From the NCBI GenBank assembly GCA_016219275.1, contig JACRBM010000007.1:1-64000 (forward strand): 64,000 nt of DNA. Direction: 5' to 3'. The stretch's first letter is position 1, and each line of letters starts with the position of its first letter. The DNA comes from Chloroflexota bacterium (GTDB lineage Bacteria; Chloroflexota; Anaerolineae; UBA4142). Below are positions 26,858 to 37,048 of this stretch, piece by piece. The notes below the pieces were generated by a model. It saw nothing but the letters and a program-made list of their open reading frames with translations. It had not been told where the DNA came from and searched no databases. The position numbers and the translations under genes were made by a program.

Positions 26858-27388
26858 TCAGTCTCCTCCCGATTTTATTTCCGGCATCGGCAAATGTTCC
26901 GTGCCCAGTTTCTTGCGTAACATCTGAATCAATCCACCCGTCTCGATGATCGTAAACAGCGAGGGCGAGAGCGCGGGAAAGTCGAACGCGCCCGCCGCGC
27001 AGTGAATCGTGTGCGCGTCGAGATCAATCGCGATGGTTTCGCCGTTCGCAATCGCGTCCGCCGCCGGCGCGCACACAATCGGCACGACGCCGTTGTTCAC
27101 CAAGTTGCGAAAGTGAATGCGCGCAAACGATTTCGCGATGATCGCGGTGACGCCCGCGTATTTCAAACACGTCGCGGCTTGCTCGCGCGACGAACCGTTG
27201 CCCCAGTTTTTTCCGCCGACGATAATGTCGCCGGGCTGGACATTCGCTACAAAGGTGGGATCCAAATCTTCGAGCGCGTGTTTCGCTTGCTCTTTGGGAT
27301 CGGTGATGGTGTACGTGTACTTGCCCGGAAAAATCACGTCCGTGTTCACATCATCGCCGTACTTCCAAACTCGACCGCGTAGTTGCAT
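26858..27388 (-). CDS. hacB: Homoaconitase / isopropylmalate dehydratase small subunit
   Basis: 176 residues from the ATG at 27388, which has AGAGG 7 bases upstream. [37 protein letters not shown] and [18 protein letters not shown] are the signatures of the swivelling small subunit (LeuD/HacB). It pairs with the large subunit encoded at 33487-34806 to convert homocitrate to homoisocitrate. The ribosome binding site lies in the end of the preceding Nudix gene, so the genes are coupled. Confidence 0.88.
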   Translation of the reverse strand: MQLRGRVWKYGDDVNTDVIFPGKYTYTITDPKEQAKHALEDLDPTFVANVQPGDIIVGGKNWGNGSSREQAATCLKYAGVTAIIAKSFARIHFRNLVNNGVVPIVCAPAADAIANGETIAIDLDAHTIHCAAGAFDFPALSPSLFTIIETGGLIQMLRKKLGTEHLPMPEIKSGGD

Positions 27389-27390
27389 CG

Positions 27391-27954
27391 CTAACCTCTG
27401 GTATGTTTCTGGCGGTGGTTGGTTTTCATCACCAACCTGATCGCTTCGTTCACAAATCGCAAAATAAAAAACACGACGCGCGCCGGATAAAGTTTCCACA
27501 ACGCGAAATCAATCCGCCGCTCGACGGGAACGCCATCCGCCAACGTGTCCGCGATGATCTGACGATGCAGCGGTTCGAGCGTGCGCGGCAAGCGCGTCAC
27601 ATCGCACCATTTCAAGCCGGTGACTTCTAGACCAAAATGCTTGGCATTGCCGCCAACGACGCGTCCGCGAAAAGCATACGTCAGTTGGTCGCCGCGCCCA
27701 TAGACGGATTGATGCAAATAACACCCGACGAATTTCTCCGCCACGATGTCGTACCCGACTTCCTCGGAAGTCTCGCGCACCGCTGCCTCTGCCGGGTCTT
27801 CGTTTTTCTCGATGCCGCCGCCGGGCAAATCCCACAAGAAAAAAATCTCGCGGCGCAACAGCAACACCTGTTTGCAATCGCCCGAAAGCACGACTGCCAT
27901 TGCGCCGCGGCGCGTGATACGCGATTCGCATGGAGGATTGTTCACGGCGCGCAT
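27391..27954 (-). CDS. Nudix hydrolase
   Basis: 187 residues from ATG 27954. Complete Nudix box [20 protein letters not shown] followed by VGY. Substrate unknown. It ends two bases before the hacB start codon and follows the methyltransferase gene, so it sits inside the lysine-gene block for reasons that are not obvious. Confidence 0.85.
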   Translation of the reverse strand: MRAVNNPPCESRITRRGAMAVVLSGDCKQVLLLRREIFFLWDLPGGGIEKNEDPAEAAVRETSEEVGYDIVAEKFVGCYLHQSVYGRGDQLTYAFRGRVVGGNAKHFGLEVTGLKWCDVTRLPRTLEPLHRQIIADTLADGVPVERRIDFALWKLYPARVVFFILRFVNEAIRLVMKTNHRQKHTRG

Positions 27955-27985
27955 TATGCCACAAGCCCGCGCTATCGTCAAAGCA

Positions 27986-28765
27986 TCACGCGCAGACGAA
28001 CATCCCCACCGACTTGGTAATCACGAACGCGCCGTCACGCGCGATGCGGTCAGTTATAATCCGGCGCAATTTTTCTTCGCCATTTGCTTGATGGACCTGG
28101 GAACTCAACACACCCGACATCGCATACGCGACCAGCGGCTCAACCTCGGTCACGACGAGCGCGTCGTCATAATCGAAACGTTGCACGTTCGCAAAATAGT
28201 GTGCGAGATACGCCGCGCCATTTTCCAAGTTGAATTGCATTTCAAGGAATGGTTGTTCAATGCCAGCGATCTCGCCAATCAACGCGCGCAATTCGCGCAA
28301 ATGTGTTTGACCATTCGTCGCCGCGAACAGTTTGCCCTGTGGTCGCAACACGCGTTTGAATTCGGCGAGCGCGCGCGGCACGTCAGGCACATGGTACAGC
28401 ATGTGATTCGCGAGCACCGCATCGAACACGCCCCATTCGAACGCAACCGATTGCGCGTCAGTCACCGCGAATCGCGCGCGCGGCACAGCGACGCGCGTCG
28501 TCTCAATCATGCCCGGCGAAAAATCGGACAGCGTGATTTGCCACGACGGTGGAATGCGCGTGTCATTCTCGCGCCAGAGCGCGCCGGTGCCGCAACCGAC
28601 TTCGAGCACACGCGCGCGCGCCGGCAAATCGAGATGATCGAAATACCAATCGAACCACTTGCGCGGTGCAGTGCCAAAACGTTCGTGTAACGCGGCGCGT
28701 GTCGTCAGATTGTTGCTCGCGCGATATTGATCGCGTACATAACCAGAATCACTCAAACTTGTCAA
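27986..28765 (-). CDS. Class I SAM-dependent methyltransferase
   Basis: 259 residues. Motif I VLEVGCGTGALW (about 53-64), the acidic strand ITLSDFSPGM, FDAVLANHMLYHVPD and LRPQGKLFAATNG are the standard methyltransferase-11 motifs. The start is TTG at 28765, overlapping the adenosine deaminase stop by four bases (TTGA). Substrate unknown. Confidence 0.83.
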   Translation of the reverse strand: MTSLSDSGYVRDQYRASNNLTTRAALHERFGTAPRKWFDWYFDHLDLPARARVLEVGCGTGALWRENDTRIPPSWQITLSDFSPGMIETTRVAVPRARFAVTDAQSVAFEWGVFDAVLANHMLYHVPDVPRALAEFKRVLRPQGKLFAATNGQTHLRELRALIGEIAGIEQPFLEMQFNLENGAAYLAHYFANVQRFDYDDALVVTEVEPLVAYAMSGVLSSQVHQANGEEKLRRIITDRIARDGAFVITKSVGMFVCA

Positions 28766-29796
28766 GGCAAATGCTCCGCGCGCAAACGCGCAAACTCTTG
28801 TTTGAATGACGCGTCCATCGCCGCACGTTGGTTTGCCGGCAACAATGAGGCGCGCAACGCGTTCAGCGATAATCGCTCCAACTGATCGGCGTCAAAATGA
28901 AAATACTGGGCAACCTTGAGGTACTCGTCGGTGAGCGTCGTGTTGAACATCGGCGGGTCGTCCGAGTTGAGCGTGACGTACAATCCTTGCGCAATCAAAC
29001 GCGGGAACGGATGCTCGGCAAAACTCGGCACGACGTTGAGGCAGACATTGCTCGTCGGACACACTTCGAGCGGAACCTGGGTCTCGCGCAGATGCGCGAC
29101 CAGTGCTGGATCTTCAACGCATCGCACGCCGTGTCCGATGCGTTGCGCGTGCAAATCGCGCAGCGCGCCCCAAATACTCTCAGGTCCGCTGATTTCGCCG
29201 GCATGCGGAACGCTCGCAAGTCCGGCTACCCGCGCGCGATCAAACACGTCGCGAAATTTCGCGGGCGGGTTGCCGGTTTCCAGCCCGCCTAATCCAAATG
29301 CAACAACGCCGTCGCTCATCGCGCTGATCGCCCAATCGGCGACCAACAACCCATCGTTCGCCGAAACCTCACGCGGGATGTCGAGGACAAGCGACATCGT
29401 TACGCCAAGTTCCCGCTCCGCCCAACGGCGCGCGCGGTTGATCGCCTCCAATTGATCGCGAAACGAAATACCATTGCGCCGAAATTGCGTCAACGCGGTG
29501 TATGTCACTTCGCTGTGGCGAATGTTTTGCGCCGCTTGCCCTTGCAAGAATTCGCACGCGACAAGTTCGATGTCATCTGACACCCGCAAGCAAGTGGCAA
29601 TTATGGTATAGACTTCGACAAAATGCGGAAAGTCAACGAACGTGTACCAGCGATGCAGACCGGCGACATCCTGGGCGGGCAAGGAAACGCGATGGCGTTT
29701 CGCCAGTTTAAGCAGTGTCGCCGGGCGAATCGCGCCTTCGAGATGAACGTGCAATTCCACCTTGGGCATTGCGCGGATGTACGATTCAAGTGACAT
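28762..29796 (-). CDS. add: Adenosine deaminase family protein
   Basis: 344 residues. Zinc and substrate motifs of the family are intact: ELHVHLEGAIRPATL near 14-28, HAGEISGPESI with the catalytic Glu, RIGHGVRC and NSDDPPMFNTTL. The enzyme deaminates adenosine to inosine; related deaminases act on aminodeoxyfutalosine or adenine, which cannot be excluded. First gene of the block that continues into the methyltransferase, Nudix, hacB and hicdh genes. Confidence 0.87.
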   Translation of the reverse strand: MSLESYIRAMPKVELHVHLEGAIRPATLLKLAKRHRVSLPAQDVAGLHRWYTFVDFPHFVEVYTIIATCLRVSDDIELVACEFLQGQAAQNIRHSEVTYTALTQFRRNGISFRDQLEAINRARRWAERELGVTMSLVLDIPREVSANDGLLVADWAISAMSDGVVAFGLGGLETGNPPAKFRDVFDRARVAGLASVPHAGEISGPESIWGALRDLHAQRIGHGVRCVEDPALVAHLRETQVPLEVCPTSNVCLNVVPSFAEHPFPRLIAQGLYVTLNSDDPPMFNTTLTDEYLKVAQYFHFDADQLERLSLNALRASLLPANQRAAMDASFKQEFARLRAEHLP

Positions 29797-29805
29797 GGAT
29801 GTTTG

Positions 29806-29845
29806 GAAATTGGAAGTTGGAAATTAGAGATTAGAGATTGGAACT
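29806..29845. repeat. TTGGAAA/TTAGAGA short-repeat array
   Basis: GTTTGGAAATTGGAAGTTGG continuing as AAATTAGAGATTAGAGATTGG. Same family as the arrays that bracket the giant lipoprotein gene (49038 and 52160). Confidence 0.8.
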
Positions 29846-29855
29846 ATCCTCCAAC

Positions 29856-31274
29856 TCACGGCTTGCTCAAAACGTACTTGAAAACCTGGGTGCGCGCGAC
29901 GACGAACAATTCGTTCTTGTCGTTGAACACCATCCCCGATGGCGAGCCACCTTCGACGCGGAATGTGTCGAGATAGCGACCGTCCAGCGCGAACACGAGA
30001 ACGGCATTACTATCCGCGACGTAGATGCGGCTTTGATTGTCAATCGCGATCGCTTGCGGCGAACGGAATTGTCCCGGCTCGTTGCCGCGACTGCCGAATT
30101 TATTTTCGTACTTGCCGTCGGGCGTGAATTTGAAAATCGTCGAACTCGCCAAGGCGAAAATATTGCCTGCGCCATCCACGGTAAGTTTGGCGTCAAACTC
30201 TGGACGATTCGTCAAACTGCTGATGAAACCTGGGATTGTTTTGACGACCTTCCCCTCGCGATCAAAGCGCACGAGATCATCGCGCACACCCTGGACGGAA
30301 GTGAAAAGACCGGTGCGCGCTTCAAACCACAGTGCAAGCAATCCACCATCCGGCAGAGTGATCACCTGATCGAAACGATTATCCGGGAATTGTACTTGCC
30401 CAAGTGATTTGCCGGTCGCGCCTTCAAATTTCGCGAGGATGCCTTTCTGCGCGATGTAAACCGTCCCCTTGCGATCGGACGCGAGCCAACGCAACGGCGC
30501 TTGCGCGTCCACCGTCCATTGCGTCGAAAACTTCCCGGCGGAATCGAAAACCTGGATGCGTCCGCCGGTGTACTCACCAACGTAGATGTTGCCCTCGCCG
30601 TCCACGGCGATACTGCGCGCGTCGGTGAACAACCCAGGTCCCGAACCACTGCCGCCGAATTTGAGCGCGAGGTTCATAAACGCCGGAGTCGGCGTCGTGG
30701 TTGGCACCCGCGTCGCGGTAGGAATCGGCGTCGCGGTCGCCGTTCGCGTGGGCGTTACGGTGCGCGTCGGTGTAGGCGCAAACGGATTGAGCGCGATGAA
30801 CATTCCTGCCGGTACGATCAAAGCAGGAACGATGACGAGCGCGACAATCGCGGTCACAATCGCCGCGATAATACAACCCAGGTTGCGACCGGATTTGACG
30901 ACTACTTGCGGCGTCGCATCGAAACGCGTCGTCACGACCGTCGCGCCGCCAACCTGGACTGGCTTGCCCGCCGCGAGCGCCTCGACCGCATCTTTCGCTT
31001 CTTTCAATCCAACGCCAAACACCTCGCGATAAATTTTGATCGCCTCAATCTTTTTGCCGGCGCGAACCATGTCCGCCATCTCGCCCAGTCGCGACGATTG
31101 CGCCGCCAACTGCGCGAGATCGGAAAAACCCGACGACGCCGATGGCGGTCCGACGCGCAATTCTTCCGGCACAATTACCGAATTTTTGCAGTGCGCGCAC
31201 GTGATCGTTAGATCAGGTCCGCCATCGTAATCGAGCGGTGCGCCGCACTTGGGGCAGTTGAATGCTTGGGACAC
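29856..31274 (-). CDS. Zinc-ribbon / L12-like / membrane / NHL-propeller fusion protein
   Basis: 472 residues from GTG 31274, with GGAGG 7 bases upstream. N-terminal zinc ribbon (CPKCGAPL...CAHCKN, 8-29). At about 72-110 there is a segment like the C-terminal domain of ribosomal protein L7/L12 (KKIEAIKIYREVFGVGLKEA). A membrane helix follows at about 134-166, then a Thr/Pro-rich linker and, from about 205, NHL-type repeats (DARSIAVDGEGNIYVGE, RSPQAIAIDNQSRIYVADS) forming a beta-propeller. The sensor-like part lies outside and the zinc ribbon inside. Function unknown. Confidence 0.75.
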   Translation of the reverse strand: MSQAFNCPKCGAPLDYDGGPDLTITCAHCKNSVIVPEELRVGPPSASSGFSDLAQLAAQSSRLGEMADMVRAGKKIEAIKIYREVFGVGLKEAKDAVEALAAGKPVQVGGATVVTTRFDATPQVVVKSGRNLGCIIAAIVTAIVALVIVPALIVPAGMFIALNPFAPTPTRTVTPTRTATATPIPTATRVPTTTPTPAFMNLALKFGGSGSGPGLFTDARSIAVDGEGNIYVGEYTGGRIQVFDSAGKFSTQWTVDAQAPLRWLASDRKGTVYIAQKGILAKFEGATGKSLGQVQFPDNRFDQVITLPDGGLLALWFEARTGLFTSVQGVRDDLVRFDREGKVVKTIPGFISSLTNRPEFDAKLTVDGAGNIFALASSTIFKFTPDGKYENKFGSRGNEPGQFRSPQAIAIDNQSRIYVADSNAVLVFALDGRYLDTFRVEGGSPSGMVFNDKNELFVVARTQVFKYVLSKP

Positions 31275-31334
31275 GTGTCATCCTCCATCAGACGACCTTG
31301 AAACGCATCGCCGACCAATCGTCGTCAATCGAAA

Positions 31335-31967
31335 TCATGGCGACGCCTTTTGCGCGATTGTTTTATCCGACATCGTTCGCCCCGCTTCTTTCAACGCGAG
31401 AAACTCGCCATTGCCGACTGGCACAAGCGAAATGAGATAGCCCGGCGTTGCGCGCACAAGGCGCACGAAATCCGCCAGCTCACTCGCGTGCGACACGGCG
31501 TTGTCTGCGACGAGCAATCCGCCGGGCGCGAGGATGCGTTGCAGATCGCGCCACCAGCCGACGTACTGTCTGCGTGATGAATCCAAGAAAATCAAATCGA
31601 ACACATCCACAGTTTGTCGCAAAAAACCGCTGGCATCGCCGACGCGCAGGTCAATGCGCGCGGCAAGTCCGGCGCGTTCGAAATTCGCGCGCGCCATCTC
31701 GATCTTGAACGCGGATTGTTCGAGCGTCGTCACGCGCCCATCGAACGGCTCGACGGCGTGCGCGAGCCACAATGTCGAGTAGCCATTCGACGTACCGATT
31801 TCGAGCGCGCGTTTCACTTGCAGCGCGCGAACGAGCAACAATAAAAATTCGCCGGTGTCCGGCGTGATGTTCAACATTCGTCGCGTGCGATCGGTCGTCT
31901 GCGCGTCGTTCGCCTCGCCGAAAATTTCGAGTTCGCGCAAGAGCGCCGCGAGTTGTTTGTCCATCAT
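31335..31967 (-). CDS. O-methyltransferase, caffeoyl-CoA type
   Basis: 210 residues. VKRALEIGTSNGYSTLWLA is the SAM-binding motif; VFDLIFLDSSRRQYVGWW and LLVADNAV carry the metal- and substrate-binding positions typical of cation-dependent O-methyltransferases. Substrate unknown. Starts with two ATG codons and no visible ribosome binding site. Confidence 0.83.
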   Translation of the reverse strand: MMDKQLAALLRELEIFGEANDAQTTDRTRRMLNITPDTGEFLLLLVRALQVKRALEIGTSNGYSTLWLAHAVEPFDGRVTTLEQSAFKIEMARANFERAGLAARIDLRVGDASGFLRQTVDVFDLIFLDSSRRQYVGWWRDLQRILAPGGLLVADNAVSHASELADFVRLVRATPGYLISLVPVGNGEFLALKEAGRTMSDKTIAQKASP

Positions 31968-31970
31968 CTA

Positions 31971-32000
31971 TTGACAATCCACTGGAACGTGAGAGAATAT
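31971..32000 (+). promoter_or_regulatory. Probable promoter of the small lipoprotein gene
   Basis: TTGACA (31971-31976) followed after 18 bp by GAATAT; the -10 is weak. Confidence 0.4.
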
Positions 32001-32029
32001 TCGAGCGTCTTTTGAAATAGGAGGATGAA

Positions 32030-32533
32030 ATGAATCACATCTTGCTTTCATCTAGTTTTCTGTTCCTCGGTCTGACCATCGCGTTAACCGCTTGCGCGAC
32101 CATTGTTCCTACACCCACACGTCAGCCGATTGACCCAACCGCGAACGCGCCGATCATCGTACCGACGCGCGCGGCGAATACACCTGCCGCCACGCCCTCG
32201 TTCGATCCCAAACCAGGCGATGATAAACTGCAACGCGGCAATGTTTTTCTGGACACGAGCCGCTTGCTATCAACAGCAAGCTTTCCGCCGCTACTCTTTC
32301 TCGAACTTACCGGCTCGCTGCCGACACCTTGCCATCAATTGCGAGTCCAGGTTTCGCCGCCCAACGCAAAGAATGAAATTCACGTCAGCGTGTATTCGCT
32401 GGCTGACCCGTCGGCAATTTGCGTGCAGATGATTGCGCCATTCAGTGCGAGCGTGCCGCTGAAAAATTTATCGCCGGGCAAGTACACCATCTGGGTCAAC
32501 GAGAAACAGATCGGAGAGTTGACTGTGCCGTAA
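32030..32533 (+). CDS. Small lipoprotein, function unknown
   Basis: 167 residues. Signal peptide with lipobox LTAC (Cys about 22), a Pro/Thr linker, then a compact beta-rich domain (about 75-167) ending VNEKQIGELTVP. AGGAGG precedes the ATG. No family recognised. Convergent with the lysine block. Confidence 0.7.
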   Translation: MNHILLSSSFLFLGLTIALTACATIVPTPTRQPIDPTANAPIIVPTRAANTPAATPSFDPKPGDDKLQRGNVFLDTSRLLSTASFPPLLFLELTGSLPTPCHQLRVQVSPPNAKNEIHVSVYSLADPSAICVQMIAPFSASVPLKNLSPGKYTIWVNEKQIGELTVP

Positions 32534-32557
32534 CTCAAATCGCGTGCGGGTTTGCGT

Positions 32558-33490
32558 TCACCCCGCGCCCACATTCGCGGTGACAAGTTTGACGATACAC
32601 GCCAACCCGCGTTCGGATTGACCTGGCTTGAGCACCCAACATTTGTCCGCGCTTTTGGGTCGTTCGGCGGCAACGCACAGCGTTTGCGATGGCGCGTCAT
32701 AGTACTGCACGTCGCCGCTCGCGCCAGCAAACAACGCATTGGTCACACCCAGGTCGAGAAGATAGCGAACCAGGTCGTCTTCGGTTCCGCTTCTGTCCCA
32801 GTCCGCCGGATTCGTCACATCGCCAATCAGCCCCACCCAAACAACGCGTCCATCCGGCATCAAGCCAATGGCGCACAAGGCAGCGGGCGCGCCGAGCGTG
32901 TACAACGTTTCTCCGCTCATCGCGGTCCGACCCGGCGGCGGATTTTTCAGCGGCGCGCGCTGACCTTGCTTCAAAATATACGGAACCGAAAAACCATTGG
33001 TGCCGGCATAGATGTGGCGATCATCATCCGCGTGGATTTGATTCAGGACAATTCGCAAATCACGAATCTCGGCGCATCCGTTCGCGTGTTGCAGGAAAAA
33101 AGTGAATGCGCCGTCGAGCGGTTCCCATTCTTTTTGCCCAAGCACTCTGATTCCTGCCGGCTTGGTCAGCAAGCGTCCGTTTTCAACAAGCGGATTGATC
33201 ATCACGCCGGATTCGCCAGCATTGAAATACGCGACGCCGCCTGGACACATGGCAATCATTTCGCGCACGCTCGTTCCCGGATGCGGCGCAAGTTTTTTCC
33301 ACGGCTCGACGGTTTGGTAGTACGGCGCAAACGTGTTGGCGAAAAAATCATGCGCCATCGTTTCACGCGAGACGATCAACTCCAACCGAATCGCTTGCGG
33401 ATTCCAAATGATCGCGTGACCGATGGTGTACGCGACACCCTGCGCGTCGGCTTTGGAGAGAGGAATGAAATTGTAGTCGAACAAAATCAC
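32558..33490 (-). CDS. Phosphodiester-glycosidase-like (NAGPA-type) protein
   Basis: 310 residues from GTG 33490, whose first bases overlap the hacA stop (GTGA). The C-terminal half has the layout of phosphodiester glycosidases: a substrate loop, [21 protein letters not shown], then [20 protein letters not shown]. The usual Gly-Gly-Gly-Ser near the end is replaced by [10 protein letters not shown], so the assignment is tentative. No signal peptide is visible. Last gene of the lysW operon; a role in lysine synthesis is not obvious. Confidence 0.5.
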   Translation of the reverse strand: MILFDYNFIPLSKADAQGVAYTIGHAIIWNPQAIRLELIVSRETMAHDFFANTFAPYYQTVEPWKKLAPHPGTSVREMIAMCPGGVAYFNAGESGVMINPLVENGRLLTKPAGIRVLGQKEWEPLDGAFTFFLQHANGCAEIRDLRIVLNQIHADDDRHIYAGTNGFSVPYILKQGQRAPLKNPPPGRTAMSGETLYTLGAPAALCAIGLMPDGRVVWVGLIGDVTNPADWDRSGTEDDLVRYLLDLGVTNALFAGASGDVQYYDAPSQTLCVAAERPKSADKCWVLKPGQSERGLACIVKLVTANVGAG

Positions 33491-34806
33491 ACCTCGCGCG
33501 GATCCGCAATCACGCCCGCCACCGCGCTCGCGGCAACGACCGCCGGACTCGCGAGATAGATTTCCGAATCGCGCGTGCCCATCCGTCCGCGAAAATTCCG
33601 GTTCGCGGTCGAGATCGTCACTTCGCCCGGCGCGGGAATGCCCATGTGATTGCCCATGCACGGTCCGCATCCTGGCGTGCCGATCACGCCGCCCGCATCC
33701 ACGAATGTTTGAATATAGCCGCGCGTCAACGCCTCGCTCAAAACCTGGGACGATGCCGGAATGACGAGCAAGCGCGTACCGCGCGCGATTTTCTTGCCGC
33801 GCAAAATCTCCGCCGCCGCCGCGAGGTCTTCGATGCGCCCATTCGTGCATGTGCCGATGAACGCCTGATTCACCCGCGTCCCGCGCACCTGCGACAACGA
33901 TTTCACATTGTCAACGCGATGCGGACACGCGACGAACGGCTCAAGTGTCGCGGCATCATAGTGATACATTGCTGTATAGTTCGCGTTTTCATCAGGATAA
34001 AGCGCACCATCGCGAATAGTAGATCGCCAATGGCTAATGGCAGATGTTCCCTGCCCGCCATTTGCTATTTGCCACCTGCCATTTGCCCTTCGCTGTGCAA
34101 GCCACTCAAACACCGCGTCATCCGGCGCGAGCCACGCGTTCTTGACTCCAAACTCCGCCATCATGTTTGGAATCACCATGCGCGATTCGAGCGACATGTT
34201 CGAAATCGTGCTGCCGTGAAGCTCGACCGAGGCGTACAGTCCGCCATCCGCACCCAGGTCGCCGATGATACGTAAACACAAATCCTTCGACGTGACACCG
34301 CGCGGCAGTTCGCCGACGATGACAATTTTCATAGACTCGGGCACGCGCAACCACAACTCGCCTGTCGCCCAGATCGCCGCGACTTCGCTGCGACCCACGC
34401 CCGCGCCGAACGCGCCCATCCAACCATAGTGCGTCGTGTGCGAGTCCGCCCCGAGAATGAGTTGTCCCGGTAAAATGATCGCCTCTTCGCTCAAGACCTG
34501 GTGACAGATGCCGCGTCCAACCTCAAAGAAATTCGCGACGCCTTGTTCTTCGACAAACTTGCGCGCGTCCGCGTGATTCGTCGCGTGCACCGTTGTCGGT
34601 GCGGGAACCGCGTGGTCAAGCGTGATCGCGAGACGCTCCGGATATTTCACGCGCTCTACGCCGAGCGCGCGAAAAATCTTCCAGATTGCCGCGGTGTTAT
34701 CGTGCGACAACACTACATCCGGCACCGCGTCCACGATTTGTCCGGCGACAACCTCGCGCAATCCCGCCGCGCGCGCGAGCGCCTTTTCCGCAAACGTCTT
34801 ACCCAT
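33487..34806 (-). CDS. hacA: Homoaconitase / isopropylmalate dehydratase large subunit
   Basis: 439 residues. The [4Fe-4S] cluster Cys residues are in FIGTCTNGR and [42 protein letters not shown] and [12 protein letters not shown] fit the LeuC/HacA family. In the lysine context it should form homoaconitase with HacB. Residues at about 237-266 (for example [10 protein letters not shown] and [10 protein letters not shown]) are encoded by junction-type repeats inserted in frame, between the DDAVFEWL helix and the YPDENANY strand. Preceded by the homocitrate synthase gene with a repeat array between. Confidence 0.88.
   Translation of the reverse strand: MGKTFAEKALARAAGLREVVAGQIVDAVPDVVLSHDNTAAIWKIFRALGVERVKYPERLAITLDHAVPAPTTVHATNHADARKFVEEQGVANFFEVGRGICHQVLSEEAIILPGQLILGADSHTTHYGWMGAFGAGVGRSEVAAIWATGELWLRVPESMKIVIVGELPRGVTSKDLCLRIIGDLGADGGLYASVELHGSTISNMSLESRMVIPNMMAEFGVKNAWLAPDDAVFEWLAQRRANGRWQIANGGQGTSAISHWRSTIRDGALYPDENANYTAMYHYDAATLEPFVACPHRVDNVKSLSQVRGTRVNQAFIGTCTNGRIEDLAAAAEILRGKKIARGTRLLVIPASSQVLSEALTRGYIQTFVDAGGVIGTPGCGPCMGNHMGIPAPGEVTISTANRNFRGRMGTRDSEIYLASPAVVAASAVAGVIADPREV
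34011..34093 (-). repeat. Repeat array inserted in frame in hacA
   Basis: Units such as GCCATTTGCTATTTGCCACC and CGCCAATGGCTAATGGCAG, of the CCATTTGCCATTCGC family seen at 34808 and 57040. It is flanked by normal hacA sequence. Confidence 0.78.
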
Positions 34807-34807
34807 T

Positions 34808-34860
34808 TTTCATTTGCTCACTTATCCGTTTCCCATTTGCCATTCGCCATTCGCTATTCG
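34808..34860. repeat. CATTTGC/CCATTCGC short-repeat array
   Basis: TTTGCCATTCGCCATTCGCT and similar units fill the hacA-homocitrate synthase junction. Confidence 0.8.
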
Positions 34861-34861
34861 C

Positions 34862-36028
34862 TCATTTTCCCGCTGTCTCGACCGTCACCCCCGCGCCGTC
34901 CGCCCAACGCATCAACAACTCGTCCACATCGGTCAAGTCCAAGCGCTTTTCATCGGCGAGCGCCTTGACGTGTGCGGTCACTTCTTTGATTTGATCGTCG
35001 CTCAGCGTCACGCCCAACTGCTCGGCGCGATCCTTGATCGCGTTCCAACCGGTCAACTTGTGGGCGATGCTGATGTAACGCGTGAGACCGAAATCCTTGG
35101 GATTCAAAATCTCGTACGTCTCCGGCTGATTCAGAATCGCTTTCGCGTGGATGCCAGCTTTGTGGGTGAACGCGGTCACGCCGGTGATGTAATTGTTGAA
35201 CGGAATACCGATGCCGACCATCTTGGCGATCATCTCGTCAATCTTGCGGAGTTTTTTCAGTTTGTATTTTTTCTTGACGATGTCGCGATTGTTCGCATAC
35301 ATCCGCGCGATAAATCCGCCGAGCGGCGCGATGCCGTTGCGCTCGCCGATACCCAGGACGCTCGTATCAATGTGCGTCGCGCCGGCTTCGAGCGCGGTCA
35401 TCGCGTTCGCAATCGCGCAACCGGAATCGTTGTGCCCGTGAAACTCGATGCCCGCTTTGACGAGTCGCCGCAAACCGGAAACGAGTTGATACACGCGCAT
35501 CGGCGTCGCGATGCCGACCGTATCCGCGATGCCGAACCGATCCACGCCGACCTGATCCACCGCGAGATAGACGCGGAACAAATCGGATTCTTCGCTGCGA
35601 AACGAATCTTCGGTGCTGAAGCGCAATTCGAGATTCGGCGCTTGGGCGCGCAACCACGCGAGCACTTCGACCGCGCGATCAATCACTTGTTGCATCGCCA
35701 TGCCGTGACTGAACTGGCGCAGATACGACGAGGTGCCGATCACCAGGTCAATCCCTTGCACGCCGGTATCGAGCGCGAGTTTCGCATCGTCAATGTGGCA
35801 GCGCACGTGCGTGAGGACTTTGGATTTTAGTCCGCGCCGCGCGATCAACTTGGCATCCTCCATGCTTTGGGGCGATGCCGCGGGCGACGTGAGTTCGATG
35901 TACTCGACGCCGAATTCGTCCAGCGCGTCCGCGATTTTCAGTTTATCCTCGGTCGTGAAATTCGCGCCGACAAACTGTTCGCCCTCGCGCAAGGTGGACT
36001 CGATGATATTAAAAGATTCTAGTGACAT
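34862..36028 (-). CDS. lys20: Homocitrate synthase
   Basis: 388 residues. The sequence resembles Thermus homocitrate synthase closely: [62 protein letters not shown] with the metal His pair, and [15 protein letters not shown]. It condenses acetyl-CoA with 2-oxoglutarate, the first step of the alpha-aminoadipate pathway. 2-isopropylmalate synthase is the main alternative, but the short length and the LysX/LysW context favour homocitrate. The conserved His in the ADTVG region is absent, as in Thermus. Confidence 0.92.
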   Translation of the reverse strand: MSLESFNIIESTLREGEQFVGANFTTEDKLKIADALDEFGVEYIELTSPAASPQSMEDAKLIARRGLKSKVLTHVRCHIDDAKLALDTGVQGIDLVIGTSSYLRQFSHGMAMQQVIDRAVEVLAWLRAQAPNLELRFSTEDSFRSEESDLFRVYLAVDQVGVDRFGIADTVGIATPMRVYQLVSGLRRLVKAGIEFHGHNDSGCAIANAMTALEAGATHIDTSVLGIGERNGIAPLGGFIARMYANNRDIVKKKYKLKKLRKIDEMIAKMVGIGIPFNNYITGVTAFTHKAGIHAKAILNQPETYEILNPKDFGLTRYISIAHKLTGWNAIKDRAEQLGVTLSDDQIKEVTAHVKALADEKRLDLTDVDELLMRWADGAGVTVETAGK

Positions 36029-36037
36029 CCTTGCTCC

Positions 36038-36111
36038 ATTTCAGATTTAAGATTTCTGATTTATGATTTCAAAACCTGGGAGAGAAAGTCATTAATCAGA
36101 AATCAGAAATC
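36038..36111. repeat. GATTT/AAATC short-repeat array
   Basis: TCAGATTTAAGATTTCTGAT and units of that kind, then ATTAATCAGAAATCAGAAATC. The array reaches the lysX stop codon. Confidence 0.8.
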
Positions 36112-36978
36112 CTAAATTACTTTGATTTCGCCGCGCGCAACCGCGAGCACGTAATCGAGAATGCGGTCGGGAATGCTCACGCCGGTCGGCGCGCTGCTGT
36201 TTCGAAATTCGATGGTGTAATTGACTTCGTTCACGAGCAAACCACGCTCCGGGTCTTCGAGCAAATCCACGCCGACAATGCCCCCGCCGACCGCCTTCGC
36301 CGCGCCGACACAAATCTTGTTCAGTTCCGGCGTCACCGGACAATTCGCCGCTTGACCGCCGCGCGCGGTGTTCGTGATCCAGTGCTCCGAGTTGCGATAA
36401 ATCGCGGCAATCGTTTCATCGCCGACCACGAACGCGCGAATGTCGCGCCCCGGCTTTTTGATGTACTCTTGAATGTAGAAAATCGAGTGGTGGTACGAGC
36501 CAAGCGTTTCCTTGTGTTCGAGAATCGCCTCGGCGGCTTCGCGGTCGTTGACCTTGGAAAGCAATCGTCCCCACGAACCGACGGCGGGCTTGAGTACGAC
36601 CGGATAACCGAACTCTTCAATCGCGCGAATCGCAGATTCCGGCGTGAACGCGACTTTGACGCGCGTCGTCGGCACACCATCGCGCACGAGCGCGGCAGAG
36701 GTAACGAGTTTGTCGCCGCACACCCGCGCGGTATGCTCGGAGTTGATCGTCGGGATGCCCCAATTATTCAGAATCATCAGCGCGTTCAATGCGCGCGAGT
36801 GATTGACGCAACGTTCGAGCACCACCGCGTACTCGCGCCATTTGCCGGGATCGTCCAGGTCGAACACCACATCGCGGTCGTCAATGCGGTCATACGCAAT
36901 GCCGCGCGCGTCGAGCGCATCGAACAATAATTTTTCTTCCGCGCGCGCGCGGGAATAAAGAATGGCTAGTTTCATCAT
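36112..36978 (-). CDS. lysX: Alpha-aminoadipate-LysW ligase LysX
   Basis: 288 residues of the ATP-grasp/RimK family. The ATP-binding segment has [17 protein letters not shown] (about 126-142); the metal-binding C-terminal part is [20 protein letters not shown] followed by TIEFRNS, which matches the LysX signature region. LysX joins the alpha-amino group of alpha-aminoadipate to the C-terminal Glu of the carrier LysW. lysW is encoded just upstream, which makes the call strong. Confidence 0.93.
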   Translation of the reverse strand: MMKLAILYSRARAEEKLLFDALDARGIAYDRIDDRDVVFDLDDPGKWREYAVVLERCVNHSRALNALMILNNWGIPTINSEHTARVCGDKLVTSAALVRDGVPTTRVKVAFTPESAIRAIEEFGYPVVLKPAVGSWGRLLSKVNDREAAEAILEHKETLGSYHHSIFYIQEYIKKPGRDIRAFVVGDETIAAIYRNSEHWITNTARGGQAANCPVTPELNKICVGAAKAVGGGIVGVDLLEDPERGLLVNEVNYTIEFRNSSAPTGVSIPDRILDYVLAVARGEIKVI

Positions 36979-36981
36979 TAC

Positions 36982-37048
36982 TCCAAATTCCTACATTTCC
37001 TTCATTTCCCTCAATTCCCTCACAGATGGAAATAAGCGAAATAGGAAT
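36982..37048. repeat. ATTTCC/GGAAAT short-repeat array between lysW and lysX
   Basis: CCTACATTTCCTTCATTTCC units followed by GGAAATAAGCGAAATAGGAA. It reaches the lysW stop codon. Confidence 0.75.

Noticed and set aside
30501-31211. A 236-codon plus-strand frame opposite the zinc-ribbon/NHL gene
   Set aside because: Arg-rich antisense shadow; the minus frame has a zinc ribbon, membrane helix and NHL repeats.
32558-33850. Longer start for the NAGPA-like gene inside hacA
   Set aside because: The extra N-terminus is the shadow of hacA in another frame; the GTG that overlaps the hacA stop is the economical start.
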